A DNA stretch of 64,000 bases from Streptomyces sp. CC0208. Lineage in GTDB: Bacteria; Actinomycetota; Actinomycetes; Streptomycetales; Streptomycetaceae. The notes beneath the pieces are model-generated. The model was not told the origin of the DNA and ran no database searches. It worked only from the letters and a program-made list of their open reading frames with translations. Location: the NCBI RefSeq assembly GCF_003443735.1, contig NZ_CP031969.1, positions 3,720,001 through 3,784,000 on the forward strand, written 5' to 3'. The position numbers and the translations under genes were made by a program. Below are positions 1-8,362 of this stretch, piece by piece (the stretch's first letter is position 1; every line of letters starts with the position of its first letter).

Positions 1-765
1 CATCAGCACCGCGGCGCCCGAGGTCCCGGACGGGGTGGCCCACTTGACGATCTTCGCGACGCCCGGCTTCTTCCAGTCGTCGCTGTCGGTGTCGACGAAG
101 ACGCTGGTGTAGCCCTCCTCTCCGAGCTTCTTGTAGACGGGCCAGCTGTAGTTGTCGATCGCGTCCGTCTCGGAGGAGTACGGCGCCCGGAACAGCGTGG
201 TGGTGATGCCGGCCGCGCCCGCGAGGGCGAGCTGTGTCTGGGTCATCTCGCGCCGGATGCGGGCGTCGCTCTGGTAGGAGAGGTCGACGTGGGTGAAGGT
301 GTGGATGCCCACCTCATTGCCCTGGTCGACCATGTCCTTCACGATCCCCGGGTAGCGCGAGACCATCGAGCCCACCAGGAAGAAGGTCGCCGGGACGTCG
401 TACTTCTCCAGGATCTCCAGCACCTGGGGGGTGTACGTCGGGTTCGGGCCGTCGTCGAAGGTGAGCGCGATCGTCTTGGACGGTACGGAGGTCGTGGTCG
501 CCTGGCCGCCCCGGAAGCTGATGATCGGCCCGCCGTTGATGATCTCGTCGGGGACCTTGCTGGAGCTGGCGCCGTCGCGCACCCGCTCGTCGCCGCCGAC
601 CTCGGCGCGCAGATAGCCGTCGAGCAGCATCACGCTGGTCAGGCCGAGCAGGAGCAGCAGGGCGAGGAGGACCCGCGGTTTCTGCAGCGCCGCGGCCTTG
701 CCCGCCGCCCGCTCGATGCGGGAGGGGGCACGCCGGCGGCCGCGGGAGGGCGTCGTCGTGGTCAT
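1..765 (-). CDS. polysaccharide deacetylase (NodB domain), 3' part outside window
   Basis: The first 255 residues of a membrane-anchored carbohydrate deacetylase are visible. A basic N-terminus is followed by a membrane segment at about residues 30-49, then a NodB-type domain with the metal/catalytic motif TFDDGP (102-107), the zinc-binding HTFTH (H155, H159) and RAPYSSE. The family removes N-acetyl groups from cell-wall or extracellular polysaccharide outside the membrane. In streptomycetes such domains are often fused to a family 2 glycosyltransferase; whether that holds here cannot be seen because the gene runs off the left edge. The ATG was chosen because it directly precedes the basic/membrane N-terminus. 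A small membrane gene ends 19 bp upstream on the same strand, suggesting an operon. Confidence 0.9.
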   Translation of the reverse strand, partial: MTTTTPSRGRRRAPSRIERAAGKAAALQKPRVLLALLLLLGLTSVMLLDGYLRAEVGGDERVRDGASSSKVPDEIINGGPIISFRGGQATTTSVPSKTIALTFDDGPNPTYTPQVLEILEKYDVPATFFLVGSMVSRYPGIVKDMVDQGNEVGIHTFTHVDLSYQSDARIRREMTQTQLALAGAAGITTTLFRAPYSSETDAIDNYSWPVYKKLGEEGYTSVFVDTDSDDWKKPGVAKIVKWATPSGTSGAAVLM

Positions 766-784
766 GTGGTGGGCCCCGTTCCGG

Positions 785-1183
785 TCAGTTGGAGGCCGCG
801 GAGGCGGTCGCGGTGGGGGCGGCGGTCGGCGGAGCGCCCGTGGCGGTGCCGACGGGCGGGGTGCCCGTGGGCCTCGACGGCGGGGTGCCGACACCGCCCT
901 GTGGCCGGAGGCCGCCGGGGCCGGAGTTCGAGGCGCCGGGGCCGCCGCCCGCGAAGGGCAGCAGGGTCGTGCTGGAGACGCCGATGCCCATGAAGGCCAG
1001 GCCCAGCACGACGGCGTACCCGAGGGACAGGACGCCGAGGAGAAGGCCGATCCGGCGCAGCAACTTGGAGCGGCGTCCGGAGTTGTCAACGAACACGGGA
1101 CCGTCGGCGGGCCCGTTACTACCGCGTTTGCGGCGGCGACCGCGCGTGTCCGCACGGTTTTCGGTGGCAGTCTCGGAATGCAT
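785..1183 (-). CDS. small single-pass membrane protein upstream of deacetylase
   Basis: This 132-residue protein has a strongly basic N-terminus (RGRRRKRG around residue 15), one hydrophobic segment at about 41-67, and a Gly/Pro/Thr/Ala-rich low-complexity tail ending in alternating Thr-Ala. No enzymatic motif is visible. It lies 19 bp upstream of the polysaccharide deacetylase on the same strand, so it probably belongs to the same transcript and sits in the membrane with a Pro-rich extracellular tail. The function is unknown; a role in cell-envelope polysaccharide processing is inferred only from the neighbour. Confidence 0.7.
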   Translation of the reverse strand: MHSETATENRADTRGRRRKRGSNGPADGPVFVDNSGRRSKLLRRIGLLLGVLSLGYAVVLGLAFMGIGVSSTTLLPFAGGGPGASNSGPGGLRPQGGVGTPPSRPTGTPPVGTATGAPPTAAPTATASAASN

Positions 1184-1488
1184 TCCCCAGACATTAAGGA
1201 GTCTTTATGTGACCGAGTCGGCCGTTCTTGTGAGACGCATATGAGAAACGCCTTAACCTGTCTTTTTCCTGAGAGACTCCGTGAACGCCTGCGCAGGTCG
1301 CCATGGCGGCAAGTGCACCGAATGCCCCGTTCATTTCGCCCGATTGGCCTGATTCGCGCAATGCCGCCCGTGGATTCCCTATGGATCGACTGCTGCTTTG
1401 AACAACGGCTCCGTATGAGACGTTCTCTTCTTGAATGAGCCTTTGTTTCGAGCCTGAGACGAACATCACGAGAGCGGGTGCATGAACA
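1184..1488. promoter_or_regulatory. divergent intergenic region
   Basis: This 305-bp spacer lies between the minus-strand membrane-protein gene and the plus-strand GH18-like gene, so it should carry promoters for both. It is less GC-rich than its surroundings. I found no convincing operator palindrome and no additional gene; short open frames in it lack coding bias. Confidence 0.4.
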
Positions 1489-2508
1489 ATGCGGGGTTTC
1501 CTGAGGTCGGCCGCCGGGTTTACGTGTCTGTTTGCCCTGGCCGCCACGGGGTGTTCCGCGGAGTCCGAACGGCCCTCGTCAAGCGGCACCTCGTCAGCCG
1601 GCACCTCGTCGACCGGCACCTCGTCAGCCGGCACCTCGTACGCCCCGTACGTCAGCGCCACCGAGGCCTCGGACAACGACTCCGCAGGCTCGCCCTCGGT
1701 CTACAACCTCGCGTTCGTGATCGCCGACGGGACTGACTGCACACCGTCCTGGAACGGCACGTCGGCGGTCGGCGACTCCTCCGTCAGGTCCCGGATCAGC
1801 GCACTGAAGAAGGGCGGCGCGGAGGTGCGGGTGTCCTTCGGCGGGGCGTCCGGGAAGGAACTGGCCGAGACCTGCTCCAGTGCGGCGAAGCTCGCGGCGG
1901 CTTATGGGAAGGCGCTGGACGCGGCCGGTTCCTCGCTCGCCGACTTCGACATCGAGGGGGACGCGCTGACCGACTCGGACTCGGTGGATCTGCGGTCCCA
2001 GGCGATCGCGTTGCTCCAGAAGGAACGGAGCGATCTCGCCGTGTCGTTCACGCTTCCCGTGATGCCGTCCGGGCTCGACGACGACAGCGTGGCGTTGCTG
2101 GAGTCCGCGAACAACAAGTCGGTTCAGGTGTCGACGGTCAACATCATGACGATGAACTACGGGGAGTCGTACGACGGGGACATGGGGTCCTACGCGATCA
2201 CTTCGGCGAAGGCGGCGCAGACGCAGTTGAAGTCGGTCTTCGGTACGTCCGACTCCACTGCGTGGCGGGCCATGGCGCTCACCTCGATGATCGGGACGAA
2301 TGACGTGAGCGGGGAGACGTTCACGTTGTCCGACGCGGCGCAGGTGCGGGAGTTCGCGGCGTCGAAGGAGGTGGCGTGGGTGTCGATGTGGTCGACGTTC
2401 CGGGATCAGGAGTGCGAGTCGGGGAACTCGGACGAGGACGACCCGCTGACCAACTGCAGCGGGGTTTCTCAGGATGCCGGGGCGTTCGGGGAGGCATTGT
2501 CCGGTTGA
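1489..2508 (+). CDS. GH18 chitinase-like lipoprotein
   Basis: This 339-residue secreted protein has a type II signal peptide (ALAATGC, lipid-modified Cys about 22), then a Ser/Thr/Gly linker made of near-identical GTSSAGTSS-type repeats (30-51), then a glycoside hydrolase 18-type barrel. The barrel shows RVSFGGASG (beta-3), ADFDIEGD (152-156 match the DxDxE catalytic signature) and IMTMNYGE (the M-x-Y beta-6 strand of chitinases). Family members cleave chitin or related GlcNAc polymers outside the cell. The first Asp of the longer DGxDxDxE motif is displaced, so activity is likely but not certain. An in-frame stop just upstream fixes the ATG at this position. Confidence 0.85.
   Translation: MRGFLRSAAGFTCLFALAATGCSAESERPSSSGTSSAGTSSTGTSSAGTSYAPYVSATEASDNDSAGSPSVYNLAFVIADGTDCTPSWNGTSAVGDSSVRSRISALKKGGAEVRVSFGGASGKELAETCSSAAKLAAAYGKALDAAGSSLADFDIEGDALTDSDSVDLRSQAIALLQKERSDLAVSFTLPVMPSGLDDDSVALLESANNKSVQVSTVNIMTMNYGESYDGDMGSYAITSAKAAQTQLKSVFGTSDSTAWRAMALTSMIGTNDVSGETFTLSDAAQVREFAASKEVAWVSMWSTFRDQECESGNSDEDDPLTNCSGVSQDAGAFGEALSG
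1576..1640 (+). repeat. 15-bp coding minisatellite in the lipoprotein linker
   Basis: About four copies of a 15-bp unit of the type CGGCACCTCGTCAGC encode the GTSSA/GTSST linker between the lipid anchor and the GH18 domain. In-frame unit length and near-identity of copies suggest slippage-driven length variation of a surface spacer. Confidence 0.7.
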
Positions 2509-2706
2509 GGGCCTCGGCTCGGCTCGGGCGCCACCGGAACCACAGGCGTCGCCCCCTCCGTTCGCCGGATGCATCTCCCTCCCGGCATCAGAGACCTCGT
2601 ACCTGCTCTTTCCAGGACTCGGCCACATCGGCAGGCTACCGACCGGAGGCCTCCGCCTCCATGGTCACGAGCCGCGGCAGGAGTGCGGCAGGAGTACCGA
2701 TGGCCC

Positions 2707-3264
2707 CTACCTGCGCCGGTGCAGCAGGCGGCCCTTGATCACCGTGGCCACGCAGGCTGTCAGGTCCTGGGTCTCGAAGGCGGCGAAGGTCGCCTCCATG
2801 CCGGGGAGCAGCGGGATCAGGGGCTCCTCCGTGAAGCTGTGCTCGATCGTCAGGCCCGACCTGTGGACGGCGTCGATCACCGCGGGGCGCCGCAAGGGCC
2901 CCACCACCGCCACCGTCCCCTGCGCCAGCAACCGCTGCACACCGCGCCTCGCGCTGGCACCCCACCGCGTGTCCGTCATGTCCAGGGACTCCAGCGCCTC
3001 GCCCGAGATCGGCTCGCTGCCCAACTCCTCGCGCGGGTCCGGATGGTAGGCCTGCTCCAACAGCTCCGGACCGTACGGGTTCACCAGGCCAGGGGCGAGA
3101 ACTCCCGGCCAGCGGCGGACCCTCGCGGAAGGGTGTGCGGCCACCATGTCGTCGTAGACCTCCACGGCCGCGAGCTGCCGCCCCTCGACCAGTACCGCCC
3201 CACCGGGCAGCGGCGGCTTTCCGCCGCCCGGGATCAGCAGGTCGGCGGTGTGGATCGTCAGCAC
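2707..3264 (-). CDS. imidazolonepropionase-like (amidohydrolase-fold) protein, metal ligands absent
   Basis: This 185-residue protein resembles the N- and C-terminal flanks of amidohydrolases (TADLLIPGGG, VLVEGRQLAAVE, then APGLVNPYGPELL where an enzyme would have PGLVNxHxH). The HxH metal ligands are replaced and the protein is less than half the length of a functional deaminase. It starts with GTG 7 bp after the mqnC stop on the same strand, so it is almost certainly co-transcribed with mqnC. Location suggests a role near menaquinone synthesis, for instance a scaffold or regulator, but the sequence does not support it being the aminodeoxyfutalosine deaminase of the pathway. Confidence 0.75.
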   Translation of the reverse strand: MLTIHTADLLIPGGGKPPLPGGAVLVEGRQLAAVEVYDDMVAAHPSARVRRWPGVLAPGLVNPYGPELLEQAYHPDPREELGSEPISGEALESLDMTDTRWGASARRGVQRLLAQGTVAVVGPLRRPAVIDAVHRSGLTIEHSFTEEPLIPLLPGMEATFAAFETQDLTACVATVIKGRLLHRRR

Positions 3265-3271
3265 CGCACGC

Positions 3272-4471
3272 CTAGTTGGACGCGAGGATCTTCAGCTCGG
3301 GGTGGGCCGTGCCGCCCTCGATCGCCGTGGAGGAGATGTGGGACATCACGCGCGCGTCGACGGGGTCGTTCGCCGGGTCGTCGTGGACGACGAGGTGTTC
3401 GTACGTCGTGGCGCGCTGGGCCGGGACCCGACCCGCGGTGCGGATCATGTCGATCATTTCCTGGAGGTTGGAGCGGTGCTTGGCGCCGGCCGCCGAGACG
3501 ACGTTCTCCTCCAGCATGACCGAGCCGAGGTCGTCCGCGCCGTAGTGCAGGGTCAGCTGGCCCGCGTCCTGGCCGGTGGTCAGCCAGGAGCCCTGGATGT
3601 GGGCGATGTTGTCCATGAAGAGCCGGGAGATCGCGATCATCCGCAGGTACTCGAAGATCGTGGCCTGGGTGCGGCCCTTCAGGTGGTTGTTCATCGGCTG
3701 GTAGAGGTACGGGATGAAGGCCCGGAAGCCGCCCGTGCGGTCCTGTACGTCACGGATCATGCGCAGGTGCTCGATGCGCTCGGCGTTGGTCTCGCCGGTA
3801 CCCATGAGCATGGTGGAGGTGGACTCCACGCCCAGGTTGTGCGCCGTCTCCATGATCTCCAGCCAGCGCTCGCCGGACTCCTTGAGCGGCGCGATGGCCT
3901 TGCGGGGGCGCTCGGGGAGCATCTCGGCACCGGCGCCCGCGAAGGAGTCGAGGCCGGCCGCGTGGATGCGCTGGATGGCCTCCTCGACGCTCACCTTGGA
4001 GATCCGGGCCATGTGCTCGACCTCGGACGCACCCAGCGAGTGGATCACCAGCTGGGGGAACTCCTGCTTGATGGCGGCGAAGTGCTTCTCGTAGTACTCG
4101 ACGCCGTAGTCGGGGTGGTGGCCGCCCTGGAACATGATCTGCGTGCCGCCGAGCTCGACGGTCTCCGCGCACCGGCGCAGGATGTCGTCCAGGTCGCGGG
4201 TCCAGCCCTTGTCCTTGGCGGTGGGCGGGGCGTAGAAGGCGCAGAACTTGCACGCCGTGACGCACACGTTGGTGTAGTTGATGTTCCGCTCGATGATGTA
4301 CGTCGCGATGTGCTCCGTGCCCGCGTACCGACGGCGGCGCACCGCGTCCGCGGCGGAGCCCAGCGCGTGCAGCGGGGCGTCGCGGTAGAGGTCGAGCGCC
4401 TCCTCCGGAGTGATGCGCCCACCCTCGGCGGCACGGTCGAGGACGGACTGAAGGTCGGCCTTCTCGGTCAC
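3272..4471 (-). CDS. mqnC: cyclic dehypoxanthine futalosine synthase (radical SAM)
   Basis: MqnC converts dehypoxanthine futalosine to its cyclic form in the futalosine route to menaquinone. This 399-residue protein has the radical-SAM cluster motif CVTACKFC (C70, C74, C77), the preceding RNINYTNVC, GTQIMFQGGHHPDYG and TGETNAERIEHL, all characteristic of MqnC rather than MqnE. The start is the GTG giving VTEKADLQ, preceded by an AAAGG box about 9 nt away; frame upstream stays open but lacks family similarity. It is followed 7 bp downstream by the imidazolonepropionase-like gene, and the same strand carries mqnA further upstream. Confidence 0.96.
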   Translation of the reverse strand: MTEKADLQSVLDRAAEGGRITPEEALDLYRDAPLHALGSAADAVRRRRYAGTEHIATYIIERNINYTNVCVTACKFCAFYAPPTAKDKGWTRDLDDILRRCAETVELGGTQIMFQGGHHPDYGVEYYEKHFAAIKQEFPQLVIHSLGASEVEHMARISKVSVEEAIQRIHAAGLDSFAGAGAEMLPERPRKAIAPLKESGERWLEIMETAHNLGVESTSTMLMGTGETNAERIEHLRMIRDVQDRTGGFRAFIPYLYQPMNNHLKGRTQATIFEYLRMIAISRLFMDNIAHIQGSWLTTGQDAGQLTLHYGADDLGSVMLEENVVSAAGAKHRSNLQEMIDMIRTAGRVPAQRATTYEHLVVHDDPANDPVDARVMSHISSTAIEGGTAHPELKILASN

Positions 4472-4542
4472 CGGGGCGTGCCTTTCGTCAAGGGTTCTGG
4501 CGGTCTGGGCCAGCCTACGCCAGCCCTGTGACAAGCCGGATG

Positions 4543-4620
4543 TCAGGCCGCGTCAGCACCGTTCTCAGGCCGCGTCAGCGCCGTTCCCAGGCCGCGTCCG
4601 CCCCGCTCTCAGGCCGCGTA
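4543..4620. repeat. 22-bp tandem repeat at the 3' end of the peptidase gene
   Basis: Three and a half head-to-tail copies of a 22-bp unit (TCAGGCCGCGTCAGCNCCGT plus two bases) occupy the gap between mqnC and the peptidase gene. The last partial copy contains the peptidase stop codon and its final Tyr-Ala-Ala codons, so the array looks like duplication of the gene's own 3' end past the stop. Confidence 0.8.
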
Positions 4621-5349
4621 CGCACCGATCAGCAGCCCCGCGTACGCCCCCGTGATCAGGAACGGCCCGAACGGGATCGCCGTCTTGCGCCCGGCCTTGC
4701 CCACCAGGACCAGGGCACCGCCGTAGAGCGCGCCGAGCAGGAAGCCCGCGAAGGTCCCCAGGAGCACGGTGTCCCAGCCGTACCAGCCCAGGACCGCCCC
4801 CGCCCCGAGCGCCAGCTTCACGTCGCCGAAGCCCATGCCGCCCGGGTTGACCCGCCACAGCACCCAGTAGCCCGCGCCGAGGGCGAGGGCGCCGAACAGG
4901 GCGTGCGACCAGCTCCCGGTGTGCTCCGGCACGAAGGAGACGACCCCGAGCAGTGCGAGCGCGGCGGCCGCGAGGGGGAGGGTGAGCGGGTCGGGCAGTC
5001 GTCGTACGCGCAGGTCGACGACGGCGAGCAGCACGCCCACGGGGACGAGCAGCAGCCAGACGGCGATCTCCGGGCGGGTGCCGGTGGCGGCGGCGAGGGC
5101 GGCGCAGAGGAGGGCGGTGACGGTGGACAGGAGCAGGGTGCCGCGACCGTACGGCTGCCGCGGACCGCAGTTACCGCAGCTCGCCCGCCCCAGCCAGCCG
5201 CCCGGCCAGCCGCCCAGGGGGTGCCCCTCGGGGCAGGTCCCGCGCCACGGTTGTCCGGACGGGACGGAGAAGCGGTAGGCGGCGCGCGGCAGCAACGCGC
5301 CCGTCGCCGCTCCCCACAGCGCGGCCATGACGACGAGCAGCTGCGTCAC
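4609..5349 (-). CDS. prepilin-type peptidase (A24 family)
   Basis: This 246-residue polytopic membrane aspartyl peptidase would cleave (and possibly methylate) type IV-pilin-like or Flp-like preproteins. Hydrophobic segments cover most of the chain. The two catalytic Asp sites are visible as VDLRVRRLPD and GFGDVKL (the GxGD signature). An N-terminal Cys-containing segment (CPEGH, then ASCGNCG) stands where family members have a cytoplasmic zinc-like loop. Its GTG start overlaps the TGA of the kinase gene (GTGA), which implies translational coupling. No pilin gene is seen nearby, so the substrate must be encoded elsewhere. Confidence 0.88.
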   Translation of the reverse strand: MTQLLVVMAALWGAATGALLPRAAYRFSVPSGQPWRGTCPEGHPLGGWPGGWLGRASCGNCGPRQPYGRGTLLLSTVTALLCAALAAATGTRPEIAVWLLLVPVGVLLAVVDLRVRRLPDPLTLPLAAAALALLGVVSFVPEHTGSWSHALFGALALGAGYWVLWRVNPGGMGFGDVKLALGAGAVLGWYGWDTVLLGTFAGFLLGALYGGALVLVGKAGRKTAIPFGPFLITGAYAGLLIGAYAA

Positions 5350-7181
5350 CGCCCGACCTTCGACATCCGTGCCTCTGGGTATCCCTCGGCCTCGCTCTCC
5401 GAGGTGTACTTCAGGTCGTCGCCCACCGTGGTGAGGCGGACGGTGTGGGCGGTGGGGTTGCAGCCGGCGTGGTTGTCCGCGGCGCCCACGGCCGTGGTGA
5501 CGAGTTCGGTGTCGGTGACCTTCTTCAGGGTGAGGACGTCGGTGCAGACCGCGCCGATCGCGTCGGTCTGCTGGAGGCGGCCCAACTCCTCGCCGATCCT
5601 CGCCTTCTTGACGGTGATGCGGAAGGTCCCCATCGGCAGGCTCCCGCCGAGACCCGTGCCCTGGCCCTCCCAGGTGCCGAGATAGCGGGCGGGGACCGCG
5701 GTCGGTCCCGCCGGGCCGCTCGACGGCTCGCTCGACAGCGACGGGGAGACCGGGGAGGACGCCGACGGCAGGGAGGCCGACGGTACGGACGTCGGCCCCG
5801 AGGAGTACGCGTCGCTGCCGGGACCGGAGCTCGCCGAGTCGTCCTGGCCCCGCCCCGGCAGCAGGTCGAACAGGAACACCGAGCCCACGGTCACCGCGGC
5901 CAGCGCCCCCGCGACCGCGAGCGCCACCGTGCAGCTCATCCGGCGGCCACGCCCGTTGGTGCCGGGTGCGGAGGTGGCGGCCACGGAGACGGAGAGCTTT
6001 CCGGGACCGGATCGCCGGTCCGAGGGCACCACCGTCTCGTACGGCACCGCGTCCCGGGGCTCGGGCACGGAGGGCCCGGAGTGCCCGGAGGGAGTGCCCG
6101 TGGGAGCCGGCGGCGTGACCGGATACGACGGTGGCCCGGCCGCGGCGGCCGGAGGCGCCCCCGCGGACACGACCGGCATCACCGGCGGCGGCCCGAACGC
6201 CCCCATCGTGCCCGCCGAACCCCCGCCCACCGAAGGACTGCTGAACCCCACCGGCCCCGACGCCTGCTCCCCCGCCCGCTCCCCCGCCGCCTCGAGGTTC
6301 AGCAGCTGTACGGCACTGCGCCCCAGCTGCTCGACCAGCGCCCCCGGCAGCCACCCCGCCGCCACCAGCCGCGCCGCGCCCTGCGGAGCCAGCCGCCGGG
6401 CCACCTCGCCCGGAGTCGGCCGCTCCTGCGCCGACTTGTCCAGGCAGCTCTCCACGACGTCCCGCAACTCACCGCTCAGCGATCCGAGTTCGGGCTCCTC
6501 GTGCACCACCTTGTAGAGGAGGGAGGCCGAGGAGTCCCCGGGGAAGGGCGGCGCCCCCGTGGCCGCGTACGCCAGGACCGCGCCCAGGGAGAAGACGTCC
6601 GCCGCGCCCGAGATGCCCTTGCTCAGGATCTGTTCCGGGGACATGTAGCCGGGCGAACCGATGGAGACACCGGTCGAGGTGAGGGAGGCGGTGCCGTCGG
6701 TGGCGCGGGCGATGCCGAAGTCGATGAGGAGGGGTCCGTCGACGGTGAGCAGGACGTTGGAGGGCTTCACGTCCCGGTGGACGAGCCCCAGTTCGTGCAC
6801 GGCGGCCAGCGCCTCGGCCAGCCCCGCGCCCAGGACCCGTACGGAATGCTCGGGCAGCGGGCCGCCGTCCGCGACCGCCGAGGCCAGGGAAGGGCCCGCC
6901 GCGTACCCGGTGGCGACCCAGGGCACCGCCGCCTCCGGGTCCGCGTCGAGGACCGGCGCCGTCCAGGCCCCGCCCACCCTGCGTGCCGCGTCCACCTCGC
7001 GGCGGAAGCGGGCGCGGAACTCCTCGTCGAGCGCGAAGTGCGGGTGCACGATCTTGACCGCGACCGTGCGGCCCCCGGCACTGCGGCCGAGATAGACCCG
7101 GCCCATGCCGCCGGAACCGAGCCGTCCGAGCAGCCGGTAGGGCCCCACGGTCGTGGGCTCGTCGACGCCGAGCGGCTGCAT
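5346..7181 (-). CDS. Hanks-type Ser/Thr protein kinase, single-pass membrane
   Basis: The 611-residue protein has a complete N-terminal kinase domain: GSGGMGRVY loop (23-30), VAVK lysine 43, HRDVKPSN catalytic loop (135-142), DFG (154-156) and SPGYMSPE activation segment. A Pro/Gly-rich juxtamembrane region (about 305-410) leads to one membrane helix (about 415-440) and an extracellular Ser/Pro-rich stalk plus a compact C-terminal domain containing two Cys. This is the PknB-like sensor-kinase layout with an unusual non-PASTA ectodomain. The ATG follows a strong GGGAGGCGGG box. It lies 47 bp downstream of mqnA and is coupled to the peptidase gene, so it may be transcribed with the menaquinone genes. 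Confidence 0.93.
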   Translation of the reverse strand: MQPLGVDEPTTVGPYRLLGRLGSGGMGRVYLGRSAGGRTVAVKIVHPHFALDEEFRARFRREVDAARRVGGAWTAPVLDADPEAAVPWVATGYAAGPSLASAVADGGPLPEHSVRVLGAGLAEALAAVHELGLVHRDVKPSNVLLTVDGPLLIDFGIARATDGTASLTSTGVSIGSPGYMSPEQILSKGISGAADVFSLGAVLAYAATGAPPFPGDSSASLLYKVVHEEPELGSLSGELRDVVESCLDKSAQERPTPGEVARRLAPQGAARLVAAGWLPGALVEQLGRSAVQLLNLEAAGERAGEQASGPVGFSSPSVGGGSAGTMGAFGPPPVMPVVSAGAPPAAAAGPPSYPVTPPAPTGTPSGHSGPSVPEPRDAVPYETVVPSDRRSGPGKLSVSVAATSAPGTNGRGRRMSCTVALAVAGALAAVTVGSVFLFDLLPGRGQDDSASSGPGSDAYSSGPTSVPSASLPSASSPVSPSLSSEPSSGPAGPTAVPARYLGTWEGQGTGLGGSLPMGTFRITVKKARIGEELGRLQQTDAIGAVCTDVLTLKKVTDTELVTTAVGAADNHAGCNPTAHTVRLTTVGDDLKYTSESEAEGYPEARMSKVGR

Positions 7182-7228
7182 CCCGCCTCCCCGTCCCCCG
7201 TAAGTCCCCGTAAAGGTACGGATGCAGG

Positions 7229-8077
7229 TTACGGCTGAAGCAGTTCCACCTTCACGTCCCCGGGGAAACCCGTTGTGGGCCCCACCCGGCGCGCGAACTC
7301 CGTGACCGCCGCCAGCTGCGGGGCCCCGAAGCGGAAGTCCAGCGTCGTGAAGTACTTCTCCAGGACCTCCTCGTCGAAGTCCTCCCAGCGGGCCGCCTGT
7401 TCGGCGACCTTGCCGACCTCCTCCAGGGAGAGGTTCCGGGAGGCGAGGAAGGCCTCGTGGACCTTGCGGGTGATGACCGGCTCGCGTGCGAGGTAGTCCC
7501 GGCGGGCGGCCCAGACGGCGAAGACGAACGGCAGCCCGGTCCACTCCTTCCAGAGCGAGCCGAGGTCATGGACCTGGAGGCCGAAGCGCGGACCGTCGAG
7601 GAGGTTCGCCCGCAGCGCCGCGTCTCCGATGAGTACGGCCGCCTCCGCCTCCTGCATCATCAGGCTGAGGTCGGGCGGGCAACTGTAGTAGTCGGGCCGC
7701 ACGCCGTAGCGCTCGGCGAGGAGGAGCTGGGCGAGACGCACGGAGGTGCGCGAGGTCGACCCGAGGGCCACCCTTGCGCCGTCCAGCTCGTCCAGCGGGA
7801 CCTGCGAGACGATGACGCAGGACATGACCGGGCCGTCGCAGCCGACGGCGATGTCGGGGAAGGCGACCAGGTCGTCCGCGTTCTTGAGGAACTCGACGAG
7901 GGTGATGGGCCCGATGTCGAGATCTCCCTGCACCAGCTTCTCGCTGAGCTTCTCCGGGGTGTCCTTCGTGAGCTCGAAGTCGAGGAGCGTGCCCGTCCTC
8001 GCGAGCCCCCAGTACAGGGGCAGGCAGTTCAGGAACTGGATGTGGCCGACGCGCGGCCGGGTGCGAGAATTGTCCAC
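7229..8077 (-). CDS. mqnA: chorismate dehydratase
   Basis: MqnA dehydrates chorismate to 3-[(1-carboxyvinyl)oxy]benzoate, the first committed step of the futalosine menaquinone pathway. This 282-residue protein has the periplasmic-binding-protein-like fold of the family, with GHIQFLNCLPLYWGL, GDLDIGPITLVEFLKN, ALGSTSRTSVRLAQ and VLIGDAALR. The length is normal for the family. It is the first gene of a minus-strand run that continues with the kinase, the peptidase and mqnC. It is divergent from the cold-shock gene, with the shared control region in between. Confidence 0.95.
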   Translation of the reverse strand: MDNSRTRPRVGHIQFLNCLPLYWGLARTGTLLDFELTKDTPEKLSEKLVQGDLDIGPITLVEFLKNADDLVAFPDIAVGCDGPVMSCVIVSQVPLDELDGARVALGSTSRTSVRLAQLLLAERYGVRPDYYSCPPDLSLMMQEAEAAVLIGDAALRANLLDGPRFGLQVHDLGSLWKEWTGLPFVFAVWAARRDYLAREPVITRKVHEAFLASRNLSLEEVGKVAEQAARWEDFDEEVLEKYFTTLDFRFGAPQLAAVTEFARRVGPTTGFPGDVKVELLQP

Positions 8078-8362
8078 ATCGCGACACTAGACCCCTTGGG
8101 GTACGCTTCGGACTTCAGCCCCAGGGTCAACCACTCCGCGATCTTCAAACATCCGAGTGACGTGATCTTGGCCTCTATTGCTTTCGGCTGCCCGCGTGCT
8201 AGGCTCGCCGCAAGTTGCAGTTTGGTTTCCCTTGCAGTACAGAGCCTGCGGAGCATGTAACCGCAGGCTCTAGTCGTTTTCAGAAGAATGCAGTTGTGCG
8301 GCACTGTTTTCACACTTGCAGGTTCTGGAGCAGGGCAACCCTTTTGGGCCCAAGGAGGGCTT
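8078..8362. promoter_or_regulatory. mqnA/csp divergent control region with long csp leader
   Basis: This 285-bp region separates mqnA from the cold-shock gene. It contains promoters for both, an unusually T-rich patch upstream of csp, and the hairpin listed separately. A long untranslated leader is common for cold-shock genes, where it acts post-transcriptionally; that role here is inferred. Confidence 0.5.
8241..8271 (+). promoter_or_regulatory. leader hairpin with downstream T-run (possible attenuator)
   Basis: An 11-bp perfect stem (AGAGCCTGCGG / CCGCAGGCTCT) with a 9-nt loop is followed within 4 nt by TCGTTTT. In the csp leader this could act as an intrinsic terminator/attenuator, terminate a short leader RNA, or be the 3' end of a small RNA starting near 8200. 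Confidence 0.5.

Noticed and set aside
2707..3264. Aminodeoxyfutalosine deaminase
   Set aside because: It is too short and lacks the HxH and other metal ligands, although the fold and operon position are suggestive.
3248..4531. Long plus-strand open frame opposite mqnC (427 codons)
   Set aside because: It is an antisense shadow of mqnC. The minus-strand protein has complete family motifs, while this frame gives Val/Gly/Arg-rich sequence with no domain.
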